64,000 nt of DNA, from assembly GCF_028389875.1 (NCBI RefSeq), contig NC_084671.1:1310501-1374500 (forward strand), in the 5' to 3' direction. The translations under genes were made by a program, and so were the position numbers. This document shows, one piece after another, positions 10,958 to 24,467 of the stretch (positions are counted from its first letter, which is position 1; each line of letters starts with the position of its first letter). This DNA is from Rhea pennata (lineage: Eukaryota > Chordata > Aves > Rheiformes > Rheidae). A model generated the notes under the pieces. That model was not told the DNA's origin, ran no database searches, and saw nothing but the letters and a program-made list of their open reading frames with translations.

Positions 10958-12976
10958 GTAAGACCTTTTCAGTACAGACTTGATGATACGTTAAAATCAC
11001 AAGAGAAATGAACTTCAAGATCATTTTTTACAGTTCTTTAATACTGGAACAGAGTACTTGGTTTTCAGTAAGTTGACTAAAATACTGGCCTACAGTTTTG
11101 GCAATACACGCTTAGAGCAGTTTTATAAAGAATAGAGAATGGCAGGTTACAAGTGTGGTTTTGTTTGAAGGGTTTTTTCTCAAACATCTATTACTCTGAA
11201 AGCATCAATTGATTGATACGCTATCTCAACCCTGTTGGTTCTCTAGAATTACATAAATAAGGCTCTTCTGCGTTGGGACAGTTTTTGTGGCCTATTCCCT
11301 GCGACTCTTTCCAGATGTAAGGCTTAGCTTTTCTGGATCAGCTTATGGGCTTGGGCTCACCACTTAAACTCAGAGCATGACAGTTCTGGCATCTGATGTC
11401 AGGTTAATGCAGCTGTTTCCCCCTGTTCCTTGTAGGGTAAGAATGCTAAGGCAGCTGGGGTGAAGGCCTTACCTTAGTAATCCTTTCCTTTTCTTGCTAC
11501 CAAGACTTTAAGCACAGGTGTCAGAAAAACAGTGCCCATGTTTCAGTTCTTTTATGTTAGTCACTAGTATTGAGCTTTACCAAGTGTGCTGCTTTTCCCT
11601 GTATTTCAGCAAGAAAAATGCTTCCTTCCTGGTTGTGAGTCTGTGGATGTGTGGTAGTAGCTTCATTATAGTAACTGTTGCTCTCTTGACTTTTCCCTGC
11701 TTCATGCCCCCTTAAGGTCATCCGAGCTGCTGTGTTATCTTCCACTTGTCTCTATTTTCAGAACAGTGTCTTACTTGCGTATCTCTCAATCTTTTTTTCC
11801 ATCTTTTTCTCACATTCTCTCCTAATGATATCTCAAGACGCTCTTTCAATTGTTCGCTTTTATCTTGAACCAAACCCAAGTAATAACTTTTTGTGTAATA
11901 CTTTTCAGAATTCCATTACTATTTACAATTTCCTGTCTTCTGAAATACGTAAATTCTGTAGGAACATTCCAAAAAACAAATACATATATGCTACTTCTAT
12001 AAAAGGTCAAACCTTGTACAATGATCTACTGGGGCTGTGTAGTCAGAAGAGGTAAAACAGACCTGCCCAGACTGGTATAAAAACTTAAAGCTCTATCTGT
12101 GCATAGAATAGCTGAATCTTTTAATCTTTCCTCCCATAAAGGGAAAATCGGATATTGTCCAAAATGTGGCCTGTCTCTGAAGTACCTTGCAGAGCTTTCT
12201 TGCATAGCAGTTTAATCTCGCAATAGGTTATTCTGGTCTTAATTTTCTCTGTCTTTTTCAATGTGCTTGTGAAAAATGTGATCAAGGAGGTTGAGAAGTG
12301 GAAAGGATATTTTGCATACCTGTGTTTCCTTGCATTGGTGTTGGTGAATTAATAGTGGTAGTACTGAACAGATAACAAATGTGATTAGTTTTAAGGTTCA
12401 TAAGCTTCATGCTTATTCACACAAGGAGTTAAATGTTTATTGTGCTTTGTGATTTCTATTTGGAATAATTCTGACTTCAAAACTTCTGAAATTTGGATCA
12501 TTCTCTTCTCTTAGTGAAATGTGAAGACAGCGTTTAACACTGGGAATAGAAATCAGCGTGGGTAGTGGATTTATAATGGTCTTCTATATTAAAACAGCTA
12601 GACCTCTGGAGTAGTGATAGTGTTCTACTGATACACTTGTTCTGTTTTTAAATTGCTGGCTAATTATGAAACATACAACAAACCAAAGAAGATAAATTTT
12701 TCTATTTTTTTGTTTCTTTTTTTTTTTCTTGACAAAGAACACATCTGTTTTTTAATTCAGTCAGCAGGATCTTTTCTAGTACTGGTACAGTGATCCATTG
12801 TTACTGTACTCTGCCATTGTCCATCCTAAATAAGATACTATCTTTGTCCTTTGGAGTTTGTGAACAGCACACTGACATTTTGCTTTATTTCATTGTTTAA
12901 ATGTTGCTTATAATTTTTATGAAAGCAAATAAGCTAACTTTCTGGCAATTAATGACATACTATTGTTGTTTTATAG
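10958..12976 (+). other. ARHGEF26 intron
   Basis: A 2.0 kb GT-AG intron, AT-rich, with T-rich low-complexity sequence near 12705-12730. Open frames at 11518-12055 on the plus strand show no protein similarity I recognise. Confidence 0.85.
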
Positions 12977-13122
12977 AAAATGCTGTATTATATCAGAACT
13001 ATAAAGAAAAAGCTCTGGATATAGATTCTGATGAAGAGTCTGAGCCCCGAGAGCAGAAATCAGATGAAAAGATTGTCCTTCACTATAAGCCCTTGAGATC
13101 AACATGGAGTCAGCTGTCCGTT
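12977..13122 (+). CDS. ARHGEF26: ARHGEF26 exon: acidic linker before the DH domain
   Basis: Completes codon 279 and encodes residues 280-327. The segment includes the acidic DIDSDEESEPREQKSDEKIV stretch and ends KPLRSTWSQLSV, both close to mammalian ARHGEF26. The acceptor is TTTTATAG and the donor GTT|GTGAGT, leaving in phase 0. The serines inside the acidic run look like casein kinase 2 type sites, which is inference. An open frame starts 76 nt upstream in the intron, but that extension does not resemble the family and the splice acceptor defines the true start. Confidence 0.94.
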
Positions 13123-16100
13123 GTGAGTATTTGATCATTACATAGGGAGACAAAAACAGAGTATCTAGGAATGTATTGAAGCACGCTTGTTTACGTGTTA
13201 CTGAAGTTTTCAGCTGAAGTTTGTCATCTTCTTTTCTCTCCCAAAATACTTCATATTTTTAAGTCTTCTGTTACCATCAAATTTGCTACTGCTCAAATAT
13301 TACTAATCCAATTCCTGAGAACTCAGTTGAAGTTGTGTTCAGGTTTAGCCCAACAGCCTAAAGAAACTTGAAATCATGCTGTCTCGGTCATTTTTAGTAA
13401 GTACAAACAGATGATTCTGCCAGAACAAGTGTCCCTGGGGTTACTTGTTCCCATCCTGACATCTCCCTTATTCTTTTACTAGCAGAAGTATTTGTAGGTT
13501 CATGTGGCCACGCAATTTCATGTGCCTTGAAATTACCAAGGAAGTAGTAGTTTGTATGTAGAATAAATAAAACTTTGAAATGCACAAGAATTTGTATTTC
13601 TGGTAATCTTTAGGTTTCAAAAGTTGCCTTATGTGCTTACGCATTAAGATATGTTTCTTGTCTTTCTTAAAATCTATACTGAAATAATCAAACCTGCATC
13701 TTTTGTTTCTCTTTAAGAGCCTGACTTTGTATTTTCCATAGTCCTCAGAGATGAGTGCTCAGGCCTTGTCTAGATCGGGTGTTTTCTAGCCATACCAGTG
13801 CAGGTCCTTGGAAGAACAGGACTTAAACGAACACCGATTACAGTATGTGGCTGTTTTGAGCAAGGTAGTTTCAGATAGCCTGAAAAAGATAGGCTTAAAT
13901 CCTCACAGGATCAAACCTTAAATAGCGTCTAGTCCTTTCTTTCTGTTTACTTTTCCCTAAATTTTATTTTTCATTTCACAAGGACATGGAAATCTTGATC
14001 ATTTATTGATTTTTGCTTTATGCAGGAAGCAGTACAATTGAGAAAGTTCATTTTAGACTCATTTTTGTTCAAGACACAAATTTGCTTATTTAAAAATAAA
14101 GGGGGAGTGAATTCACTAAAAGGGTGAATTCCTTTAAAGAAGAGCTTCAATTAGTTATGATCAAGTTTCTGTTAAACTGATATGAATTGCTGCAAGCCAA
14201 CTCCGAAGTTGATTTGACTGCATTTATTTAATGGAAACCCTTAAAAACAGAAGCTCTCTGTAGACAGTGGTATTCTGCTATCCTTAGTACAATCTTCTAT
14301 TTAGTATATGCAGTGTTTTTCTTTTCTCAGTAACAGCATTAATCAGAGTAGAATTAAGCAGAGTAGAATTCAGCTGTTCTAATTGGTACTGTAATCTTGC
14401 TAACATCCCTGCTGATAAGCTGGAAAATTGATGATACTGGTTGATAGTTCTACAGTCTTTGTTAATATGCATGATTCTGAGGCTAAAGAAAGGATAAAAA
14501 TTCTGTGTTTCTCTGGTTAATTTTATACTATGATAACTCTATGGCTTCTGGAAGATACCCATAAAATGAAGGTTTCTTTTGTTGTAATTAATAGAATGTT
14601 ATAGACCTCATCTCTATATCTAGCGTAAGAAAGGATTTTTCTTGTTGTTGTTCTCTCACAACATGAACTCCTGGAACAGGTGACAGTTTGGGCCATTAAC
14701 TGTGCATACCCTTACAAATTAGTTTTTAAGACCCGGTAAAATCTTCTATTACTATTTGCTTTCCCATTTATAAGAGCTATCTTAAGATGTTGATTGTCTT
14801 ACGGTTCAGGGTAGTGAAACACGAATACTTCTTAGCTTTAATAATTATAAAAAATTGAAGTACTCTTCCTTGTGCTATGATTAGCTGCCTTGAGTAGCTT
14901 TTCAGTAGTCTAACAAGACAGTTTATAAGAACTGACTTTCTATATTGAATGGTTTAAGATAAAGCCAATACAATGTAAATTTGAAAAGGTTGGCTTCAAA
15001 TTCTTTTTCAAGAAATCTGTTACCTAAATGTAGTTTATTTTGCTTAATTTTGCAAAAGTTTGTGTCCAGTGAAGTCAGATTGGTTTTCTGCTGTCTTCTA
15101 GTTAAACTAATGTTTCTGAAGTTTCTATCACTAGGTGTTATCTCTTCCAAAATACTTGGACTCTTGAACATTTAGCTGCTAATTTGTCTGAAGACCAAAA
15201 TAGTGTGACGAAGATCCTACTAAGAGAACCACTGAGATTTCATGCTTATAAACCAAACTTGTTCTCGAGCATGACAAACTTGTTCAGTGTCTTTACTTGT
15301 TTTACAAGGTTGGAAGGGGGAAGTATATGGGGCAGGATAGTGCACTGTGGAAACAGTGTGGGAGTCTGTGAACCTCGTGGGGTCTGTGTTCAGTTTTCTA
15401 GAAGAACTGTATGTTGGCAGTGTGTATTCGAAAAGTGAGTGTGGAATTGTCACAGGAGGTCAGTTATGAAATGTCCAAGTATTAAGCTTCAACATGTTAG
15501 GAAAGAAAGACAATAATATGTACAGGGTATTTGTTAGCAGTGAATGTGCTAGGAAATGGAGGGGAAAGAGAAAGGAATGAATCCACCATCTCTGCAGGAC
15601 ATTTCTTTGGCAGCTAATTTAGTTCTGACTAGACTTTCTTTATGAAAGGAAGAAAGGAAGAGAAACCTTCATGTTTGAAGTTGTCAAGTCTTTTTTGATA
15701 ATAAATGGAAAAAAAACCTCCTCTGTGTTTCTGTGTTCCTGCAGTGCTCCCACCTATGCAAAAGTAAGATTGAGCTTTTCAAAGAGCATTTTAAGGCTCC
15801 TTAATAGTATGGTGTTTAAACCAGTACCTTTCAAATTTGTCTCTCAAACAGTCTTTCTCTTTGGATTCCTGTTAGACAGCTGGAAATGGCTGAGCAGATG
15901 ATCGCTTTGAGTTAGCTTATTGATATCTCTGTTCCTTTCAACCTTCATGTGTTAACTTAAGATTTTAATTTTGGGGGAATGGTCAGTATTTCCACAATAT
16001 ATTCCCAAAACATCTTCCAATATTTTTGGAAATATACGATTCCCAGCAGATGTATACATTGATAGTATCAAAAATATCGCTTATGCATATTGAATGTGTT

Positions 16101-16246
16101 TACTTTCCAACAAATGCAATGTTCAGTTATTATAAATAATAGCAGTATATATTACTGTGCATGCTTGGTTAGATGGTTGTTTTATTTCCAAGTGAGGAAA
16201 GGAGCGAAGGGTTTATGATTTTCACTGTCAATTTTCGATATACTTG

Positions 16247-16276
16247 CATGCACGCACACGCGCACACACACACACA
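16247..16276 (+). repeat. (CA)n microsatellite
   Basis: Imperfect CA-rich tract with CG interruptions, ending in seven uninterrupted CA units (16263-16276). The interruptions suggest an older array. Confidence 0.85.
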
Positions 16277-17863
16277 GACAAATCAATTTAGAATATAAGG
16301 TTAAGCCATATCCTTAAGAAAAGAACTTATATTTGCACCTTTGTGTGCATATATCATGTATGACAAAATGGTGGTCATGAAACACAGCTAGGTTTTTGGA
16401 ACATTAATGTAGCAGTTGCCATGTTGACCTCACTGGAAATTTAGAGTTGCTGTGTTAACAGGAAGCATTGAAATCTCTTGGATGTATTCATAAGGATGTC
16501 CTGTGTCAGCATATTTTTAGAAAAGTCCTCAGTGGCGTCCAGAAAAAAAGTGACGTTGTACTTCCTAGGGAGTGCTTTAAAGCTTTCAGGTTGTTAATTG
16601 AAAAATTTACTTCTTCCGTTTAATAGAAAGACATCTACTTAGTTCTTGCTTGGTACTCAGAAGTGTATACTTGCAGAGGCATAGGAATCTGCAGTGTATC
16701 TGCAAAAGATCAATTGCTTTAATATATCTGAATATGTCTTGTCTCTTTTTAAGCATGTAATATGAAGTAGTGTGCATGAACTACATAATACTGTGCAGCA
16801 GAAGTGCAGCACCTCTTAATGTTGTGCTGTCTTTACTATTGAGCCTCCTATCCAGGTTTGTGGTAACTGATATGCAGGAGTAAAATAAAGTATCCTGTAA
16901 AATTCCAGGGAACAAGTGGAAGAAGAAAAAGCTGGTGCTGTGGTAGTACCCTAGGAGCTATTGAAGGAGAAATGGGAGAATGGAAGTGCATCTGTTATGT
17001 CTCATATTAGGAACTAGGTCTCATAAAATCAGGTCCTGCAGCTCACTGCTCCACGGGTGGAAGGGTATCTCTCATGCTGGTGGTGCTGTGCAGTGGCCTC
17101 TTTTTCAGTCCCAGTCTGGCAGACCATATACAGGTGATCTTCCTGACTGAGGCCCTGGGCTTGAGAGCCCTGTAGGAAGTACATAAAGCCAGTCCCTCCT
17201 TTGACGCGTGGCCTTCTATTTTATTTTTGTTTTGTTATATGATCTGTTAAATGACCCATCACAGACAATTCACGTTGAGAAAGAGTAAACTTGAGAGGTC
17301 TTTTGGTGTGGAACTGGGTAGCTTAGCATGGGGCTCAGAGCTGTGGAGTGATGCAAATCAGACTGGCATTCATTGTGGTTGTGTATGGAGAGCTGGGGCA
17401 AACCTGTCTTGGCTGTTCTGTATGTAGAGTGCAGAGGGAGAAGAGATGACATTGTAGGGCTGAGAATATTAGAAACACAGGAGTATTTACTTAAGACTTT
17501 GCAGAGTTTATTTAGGATAAAGACAGAGATCCTCCAGAATAATTTTGGTCAGCAAGTTACCTGTCTAAAAATGGCCTTTAGATGTGTTTATTTTACAAAT
17601 GAGCATGCTAAAATGTTCCAGGCCAACTGAGAGAATGAACCAGGCAATATTGTACGAATGTAAATCAAGAAATCTAAACTAACAAGAGAAAATCACTCCT
17701 GTGCCTTGGTGAGTGTGTGTAATATCCATTAAGGTTATGAGGGTGACAATGATTTGACTGTGAATGCTTTTGCTGTAGCAGTTCTGTGTATGTCCTATGA
17801 TAGTTTTTAGTGCTGTTTTGTTCTTTGTATGAATCCAAAATTTGATGTTATGAAGTTGCTGCT

Positions 17864-17889
17864 GGGGGTTTTTTTTGGGTGGGTGGGGG
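17864..17889 (+). other. G-run cluster, possible intronic G-quadruplex
   Basis: Four G runs on the transcribed-sense strand: 17864-17868, 17877-17879, 17881-17883 and 17885-17889, with loops of 8, 1 and 1. One loop is a base longer than the usual limit of 7. It lies about 180 bp before the 57-nt exon, where G runs can influence splicing. Folding is inferred only. Confidence 0.5.
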
Positions 17890-18068
17890 TGTTGTTTTTT
17901 CTTCTTTTTTTTTTTTTAATTTCCGCTAGTTCATTGCTGTCATTCTGAAGTGACCAGATTCTTTAGCTGAATTCTTAGTAAGTCACTTCAATTGATATTT
18001 ATTAATATTTTTTTAAATCCTATTTGCCTGCAAAAAGTGTTAAAAAATAAAATTTGGATTTATTTTAG

Positions 18069-18125
18069 GTGAAGAAGAATGGATTATCAGAAACTATCAG
18101 CCTGGAAGAAAGAAAGAGACAGGAG
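18069..18125 (+). CDS. ARHGEF26: ARHGEF26 57-nt exon leading into the DH domain
   Basis: Encodes residues 328-346, VKKNGLSETISLEERKRQE, matching the mammalian VKRKGLSQTVSQEERKRQE segment just before the first DH helix. The acceptor is TATTTTAG and the donor GAG|GTACTC, a weaker donor than the other exons have. Both boundaries are phase 0, so the exon could be skipped without a frameshift, removing 19 residues of the charged lead-in to the DH domain. It was placed by similarity and phase. Confidence 0.93.
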
Positions 18126-21100
18126 GTACTCATTTAAAGTTATACTTGTTTCTTCTGGTTGTTTAGGGATAGACTGCAGGCCTAATTTAATATTTTATGT
18201 GTTTGTTCATAAGGAGACAACTTGGTCTGTGTCCTAGAGTGAAATAACCTCTCTCCCCATGGAGAATAAAGAAACAAAATTGGTCTGTTGCTGATATGTG
18301 TACATCTCTGTTTTGGGTCTCCTGCCAACATTTTGCAGGTCTTGCTGGAGGAGTTGCTCCTAGATATGCGCATTCCAGCAAGTACAGCCTGGCTGCTGGC
18401 TACTCAGCAGCATCAGGCAGCCAGACCCGAGGCTGTTGTGTGCTGTATTTGGGCAGGTGAAAACCAGTCCTGCTTTCAGAGAGGAGAGGAGATGACACAT
18501 AAATTTGTAAAGGCAGTAAGGAACGAAGAAGCTTTTTGCAGCGCTTCTCAATTGTAACTAATCCGGTGAACAACCCTGACTATGTGGTTGCTACATCTCT
18601 GTCAGATATGCTGTCTGTCTGTCTCTGGCTTTCTCTCTTGCCCCCTCCTCTTTGCTGCTTTTGTCCTCTTTATCTGCTTTCCCCTCTTTCCTTACTTGCA
18701 GGGGCTATGTCAGAGTGAATGAGCGATGCTGAAAAGAATAGCCTGACCTAGCCAGCTATTACATACCTTCAGTTGCTGAGGTATGTCCTTCAGTGGAGAA
18801 AAAGGATTTTGGAATAGCAGCACTGTAGAACTGCCTGCCATGTGAATTTCCTCCAAAATCTTCCTTTCACTTCAGGAAATACCTTGGTGAACCAAACCAA
18901 ATTGGAACTGTCTGGGTTTTCTGTGAATTTCATAGACATGCATATAGCGAGCCTCAAAAACTAATTTAGCTGTGCGACCTACTACTGTTGTGTTTAGACA
19001 TGAAATACAGACACATCTTGTATTACATATGCAAGATTTAGACATTTTACTTCAGAATCCTGCGTCTCCTTTGCTGTCTTGTTTTGCTCTTTTGGGGAGA
19101 GTGTGCAGCAGTTGAGGTCATGTGTACTGCCTTTTTTTGCCTCTTCCTGTTGGTCACAAAGTATTTATTTCAATCCTCCTGTATCTTTTAGGAGTCTTTA
19201 GTCAATGTTTCCTGAAGTCATATTTACATCCCTTCCAAGAGAACAAGCTCTTCAGAGGCATTGCAGATGCAAAGTTTTTAATGTTACCAGAACGTTTGCA
19301 AGCCTGAGTGTTAAAGAGGTCCATCCTTTCAAAGGGATCCTAAGAAAATATTCTTAAGATGTGATTGTGCTATCAAGTGGTATTTGAAGTAGCTTCATTT
19401 TTTTGTGTATGGTTTATGTAACATTTTATAGATTATTCATCAGATTACTTTTGTTATCATAATACATCATCACTGCAGAAAAATGTGTTTGGTTTATGCC
19501 TTGGTCAAATGTCAAAGTTTCAGATGTTCTTATGCATTCCATCTTCAGTAACTTATTAATGAGTTGGATCTCTGTGCATCTTTTGCCTAAGGAAAATGCA
19601 TCGTATAAACAGACTAATTTGAACTGAAATACTTTTCAATGGGTCGTCTTCAGCTTCCTGCAAACTGGAAGCTTTAACCTTGTGTGTGTGTACCCTTTGC
19701 ATTACCATACAGAAATGTATGCACCTGGCCTCCCAGTTGTTCTGTAGAGTATTTGCTGTCCATCAGGATTCAAACATCTGTTCATGTTGATGTAATGCGA
19801 AGTAGCCATAATATGATTTTGGGTGTTATTCATAAACTGCTTCCAAGCAGCTGCTAAATACCCCTGCAGTCTGTTAATGTAGGGTAGCTATGTTAAAGCC
19901 AAGATGATTGTTACTTCATCCTATTTTGTTTTTTATTAGAAATGTGTTTAAGGAGATGCTACTCTCTCTCATCCTACACTCAGTATGCATTTTCATTCCT
20001 CACAGAAAGTATTAAAAGCAAAGTATCTTTATTTGTCCCGTTTCTTTCTGACTATGCTGATGTAGTCTTGTTGTCATCGAACTGGAAATAATAATAATAA
20101 AGTTTGTATATTCCTCCGGTGTTGAAAAATGTCTGGATAGGAACCAATTAGTCATGGAACTCTGCAGCAGTCTTGAGGAAATGCTTTCGCTGCGAGTGCA
20201 GCTGAGAGAAGTGTAGTGAGGCTGAAAATTGGAAATGTAATTGACGGGCAAAGGCCAAAATACCCTTTTAAGATATCTTTCTGCCCTTTGTTAGCCAAAT
20301 GAGTAGGCAGATTTACTGTCAGTCATTGGCTAGCATACATACATACTCTATAGATTTCTGGCTAAGGGATTTGGCAGACAGGCAATTTAACATTTTAAGC
20401 ATCACCTTTGCATATCTTGCACAGAAGTATGCCATCTTAGGAATAACATATAGTATATTAATAGCTGTTACTTTGCTGCTGCTGTGTCTCTAGTCAGATT
20501 CTGTCAACTTTTTAGCTAGATAATACGACAGAGAAACTATTTTGGAGCTTAACATAAATTATACTTCCTTTTTGTGTATGTATGGTAGGCTTTCTGTAGA
20601 GTTGATAAAATTTTTTTACGCTGCATAAACCTTTAAAGGCTTGAGGTGGAGCAGTTTCTTTTTTCTTTTTTCTTTTTTTTCTTTTTTTAAGAAATCCCAA
20701 GCCTGTTATTTCATTATTAAAATCTCAGTTCTTTGAAGAAGATTTTTCAGAAGGACAAGAATCATTTTTGAAGCACAATCTGAGAACAATGTGACTCAAA
20801 ATATGCTAGAAAAATAAATTGGACCTCTTGCTTTTGATCAAAAGCTTACCTTAGTGAAAATAGAATTCACTAGACTTGAATTCATTTCGGGAAATTTCCG
20901 TTTTTCTTCCTCCTTCATGCCTTCCCCCCCCCCCCCCCCCCCCCACACACACACTGGCATGGTGTGTCCCTGTTGATGTTGGAAGTGTTTAGATACCTTC
21001 AGCTTGCCTATAGTTTCTTTTAACTTTATCCACGATGACAGAAGAGCATGGTTTCTCTAGGTAATATATCAGAGCATTTAAGTGAATTCCTCCTGTGGTC

Positions 21101-22330
21101 TATCATCTGCAGAATCCTCTCGCTCAGTCTCTTGTTTGTAGAGCCATAGCAATTAGCCTTTCTAAATACCATGTCTGCACTGTCGCATTTAAAATACATA
21201 TTTCTTCTTTGGTTTGAGGATGCTTGGAAAAGTTAATTGCAAGTTATGTGATAGTGTATGTACAAGTATTAACATTAGTGACATTGAGAACAAAGTTATA
21301 TTAGTTCTGCTGATGGTATTACTCTATGTTCGTAATGCCTAGAGAGTAGTTCTTATGACAAGTATGACTCTGTGAAGCCATCTGATGCTATGAAAAAGAG
21401 GTTCATGAGGATTAGTTCTTATTTTTCCAAGCTGTACATACATGTAAGAACTCTAGTAGATGAACAGCAAAAAAAAGTCTAGAAAGGTAAAAGATGTCTA
21501 GAAGCTGGATGGATTTCTGCATCAGAGATGAACAGATCTATGCATTTCACAGTCCAGGAGTTACTAAAAGTTTGCTTTGTATGACAGCCAGCTGAAGGAA
21601 GTTACAGTGGCTTTGTGCTGAAAGTGGTAGGGGTGATAAAGGAGATAAAACAGAGAAAGTTGCTTGTGTGGGAAGTCATGTGTATGTAGTAGGAGTCCAC
21701 CTTTCTTTTGAGGTTGTCGTGTCTGGTCACTAATCACTGAAGGGGACAGTGGTTGCCACTGCCTCCTCTCCGCTCTGCCTCTTTGTCACAAGCTTCCTCC
21801 CCTGCTGCAGAGATCTCAGCTTCTCATGTGCTTGCTCCTAACTTGGCAATTTAAAAGTAACCAGTGTGTCAATGCTAAAATGTGACTAAAACCTGAATTC
21901 TGCAAAGGATTTTGTTTTTCCACAGATGTTTAGGTAATCAGAGTTCTGTTACTGAGCATGTTCTCTAGCAAATAACTTAACCGCTTCAGTTTTAAAAAGA
22001 CCAGAAGGACATAGTAGCTGGTGAATAGTAGTACAGCTGGTTTGAAACTTCTGACCAGACCACAGAAATGGGCAGTATTTCTTCAAAAACTTTGTGTACA
22101 AATGGGAGTGATCACAATTAGTGTTAAGGGTTTTTTTTGTCTTCAAACCCTGTTTGCAGTTGCATTAAAAAGTCTTAATATAGCTTTTACCAATATTATA
22201 TATTTGTAAGGGCAAGTGGTAGAAAAATATAAATACTTCTTTGAGCTCCTCTTCCACCTTTTCTTTAGTTTTTTTTTTTTTTTTAAATAATCAATAGTAA
22301 GTCTTTTCCCCTCCCCGCCCTCCTTTGCAG
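18126..22330 (+). other. ARHGEF26 intron
   Basis: A 4.2 kb GT-AG intron. It holds a poly-C plus (CA)n compound repeat (20924-20954), T/C-rich low complexity near 20656-20690 and a 5' T run close to the acceptor. No other exon is recognised. Confidence 0.85.
20924..20954 (+). repeat. Compound poly-C and (CA)n repeat
   Basis: Twenty-one C residues (20924-20944) run directly into five CA units. A similar C(n)(CA)n arrangement recurs at 34916-34947. The exact C count is prone to sequencing error. Confidence 0.9.
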
Positions 22331-22491
22331 GCTATTTTTGAAGTAATATCTTCTGAACATTCTTATTTGCTGAGCCTGGAGATTCTGATCCGGATGTTTA
22401 AAAATTCCAAAGAACTGAGCCTCACAATGACCAAAACAGAGAGCCACCACCTTTTCTCCAATATTACAGATGTTTATGAAGCAAGCAAAAA
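22331..22491 (+). CDS. ARHGEF26: ARHGEF26 exon: start of the DH (RhoGEF) domain
   Basis: Encodes residues 347-399 plus two bases of codon 400. It begins [19 protein letters not shown], the first conserved DH helix. By family comparison, Glu350 should be the conserved acidic residue that contacts switch I of the Rho protein. It continues through the [20 protein letters not shown] region to [10 protein letters not shown]. The acceptor follows a strong pyrimidine tract (CCCTCCTTTGCAG); the donor is AAAA|GTAAGT. The following intron is the largest in the window, about 17 kb, and splits the DH domain early. Confidence 0.95.
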
Positions 22492-24436
22492 GTAAGTGTA
22501 GAAATATAAAACCTTTTTCTGTTTCCTTTATAGCTATGGGTGATTGGTAGTGGTCAAAATATCTTTCAAACAAGTAATGAAACATAACAAACGAAGCAGT
22601 GTCTTTACTAGTACCACCAAATGGAGCCAAAGGCTAGGCCCAACAGCTTAAGAATGTGAAGTCAAATTTTGCCCTTGTTAATATCCGCAGCCAGAGTTTT
22701 TATGGGCTATAATTTAATTAGAATGGAATTTGACTCTTTGTGCTCTGAGAGCCCTAAAATACATATGCTGTACAGTGATAAACATTTGCTTAATGTAATG
22801 TAAACAACTAAGGTAACTTGGAACACAGTAGAACTGACAGTCAGAATTAGCTAGATGGAGAAATAATTTGCTGCTGCTGCTGTTTTTCTCTCATGTTGCC
22901 ATGTGATGGGAGCAGCAATTTGCTGCTGCAGTGGGCAGAGAACTGAGGCAGAGGCACACACTTTTTCTGTCAGCTTTGCAAAGTTAGAAACTCCTGCAGA
23001 GAAGTGCAGTAGAAAACTGGAGATGGCCATGTGTTGAACCTTCAAAGCTGGCTTTCTTCAAGGAAGTCAAGAGATCTAAAGTTCTCTGAGCTGCTTCCAA
23101 ACTGACATAATGGCTCCTTGGAACAAGTTTAAACTTCAGTAACGTGTGGTCCAATCACTGAAACTACTCTAGGCTGTCTGTAATTTGTTTGGGTACATGA
23201 TCAAGAAAGTGATGCAGTATATCTTCACTGGATGGCTTATGCATTCCTGAGGCTTGAACATAGAATTGAATTAATTGTTCAGGCCCTGAGAAAGTGTTTT
23301 TTTGTTTGTTTGTTTTTTAAAACAGCTTTATTTATGAAACTTTGATACTTTACTAACTGTAGATTCTCTTTTTGTGATATGAATGAACAAGCCCTTGTAT
23401 CTTCAGATTGGATTTTCTCCGTATACCTGATGAGAACTCCTTGGATAGTAGAGCTTTGAGTGCTATGTGTGGCATAGGCTAGTATTTGGAGGCTGACACT
23501 GTGCCTTATTTACTCATTCTGAGAAGCATCTTGCTCATGTTTGGGAAAAATCCTAGCTTTTCTTGCCAGTGTACACTGTATTTTTCAAATAGAACGATAG
23601 TTTACTTTTATGGCTGTATTGATTTAGCAGAGAGCTCTTACAGGTAGGCTGGACTAGAAATATCCAGTGTGTATTTTCCTAACCATTTGAACTTAAAAGT
23701 TAGTTTCTTGTTTGAATCTCAGGTCGTTTTGGAGTGGTAACCATTGCTTCCAAAACTACCACACTATTTGGAGATGGAAAAGACAAATAACCATGAACAT
23801 GTACATGAGTTTGACAGACTCACCTTGCAACTGTGTTAGGATCTCCAAGCATATTGCAGCAATGCATCTCAAAGACAGTGGGTGCCTTGAGGCTTGCTGT
23901 GAGGACATGTTCCAGGACTGCTGTTGCTCTTCAGAGTTAATTAGTTTTTGTTTTCAGGAATTGTATAGATATATACTGCGTAGGGCAATGTTTTAGCTTA
24001 CTTTAAATGGGATAGGTATGGTATTAATTTCTCTGAAAATTTGTGGAGAAGTGAGGAACATAGTATATTGTAGTAGAAATGAGCATGCTTTAAATCTAAA
24101 TAGTTTTTGAGCTAGATGTTGATATATTAAACAGTCATACCTAGTCTTTACAGTGTTTGCCTGTATTAAACTGCTAAAAATTGCGCAAGAATTTCGTGTG
24201 TTTCCTTAAGGACTGACTCTTGCCAGTGTTTTTCCTTAATCAGTTGAATCATTGTTTACTTTGTGCTTAGTACTCAATGTGCAGCATACTGTGTGACTGT
24301 GGTATCTTTTATGTAAACAGCATAGGCATGTTACCGTTTATGAACAGTGCTGTGCATGCCATAGCACCTGGCAAGGGAGACTTGTATTTCTTCTGAAGGG
24401 ACACATGACTTCTCCTCAGATCTGCTGTGCATTTGT

Positions 24437-24467
24437 GGGGGGAGTCGTCGGGGGGGAGGGGGCAGGG
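24437..24467 (+). other. Canonical G-quadruplex motif
   Basis: G runs of 6, 7, 5 and 3 (24437-24442, 24450-24456, 24458-24462, 24465-24467) separated by loops of 7, 1 and 2 bases. This meets the usual four-run definition on the sense strand of the intron, so it could fold in DNA or in pre-mRNA. No function is shown by the sequence. Confidence 0.7.

Larger units (their letters stand above)
13123..18068 (+). other. ARHGEF26 intron
   Basis: A 4.9 kb GT-AG intron. It holds a CA-rich microsatellite (16247-16276), a G-run motif (17864-17889) and T-rich sequence close to the acceptor (17897-17918). I see no further exon or transposon. Confidence 0.85.
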
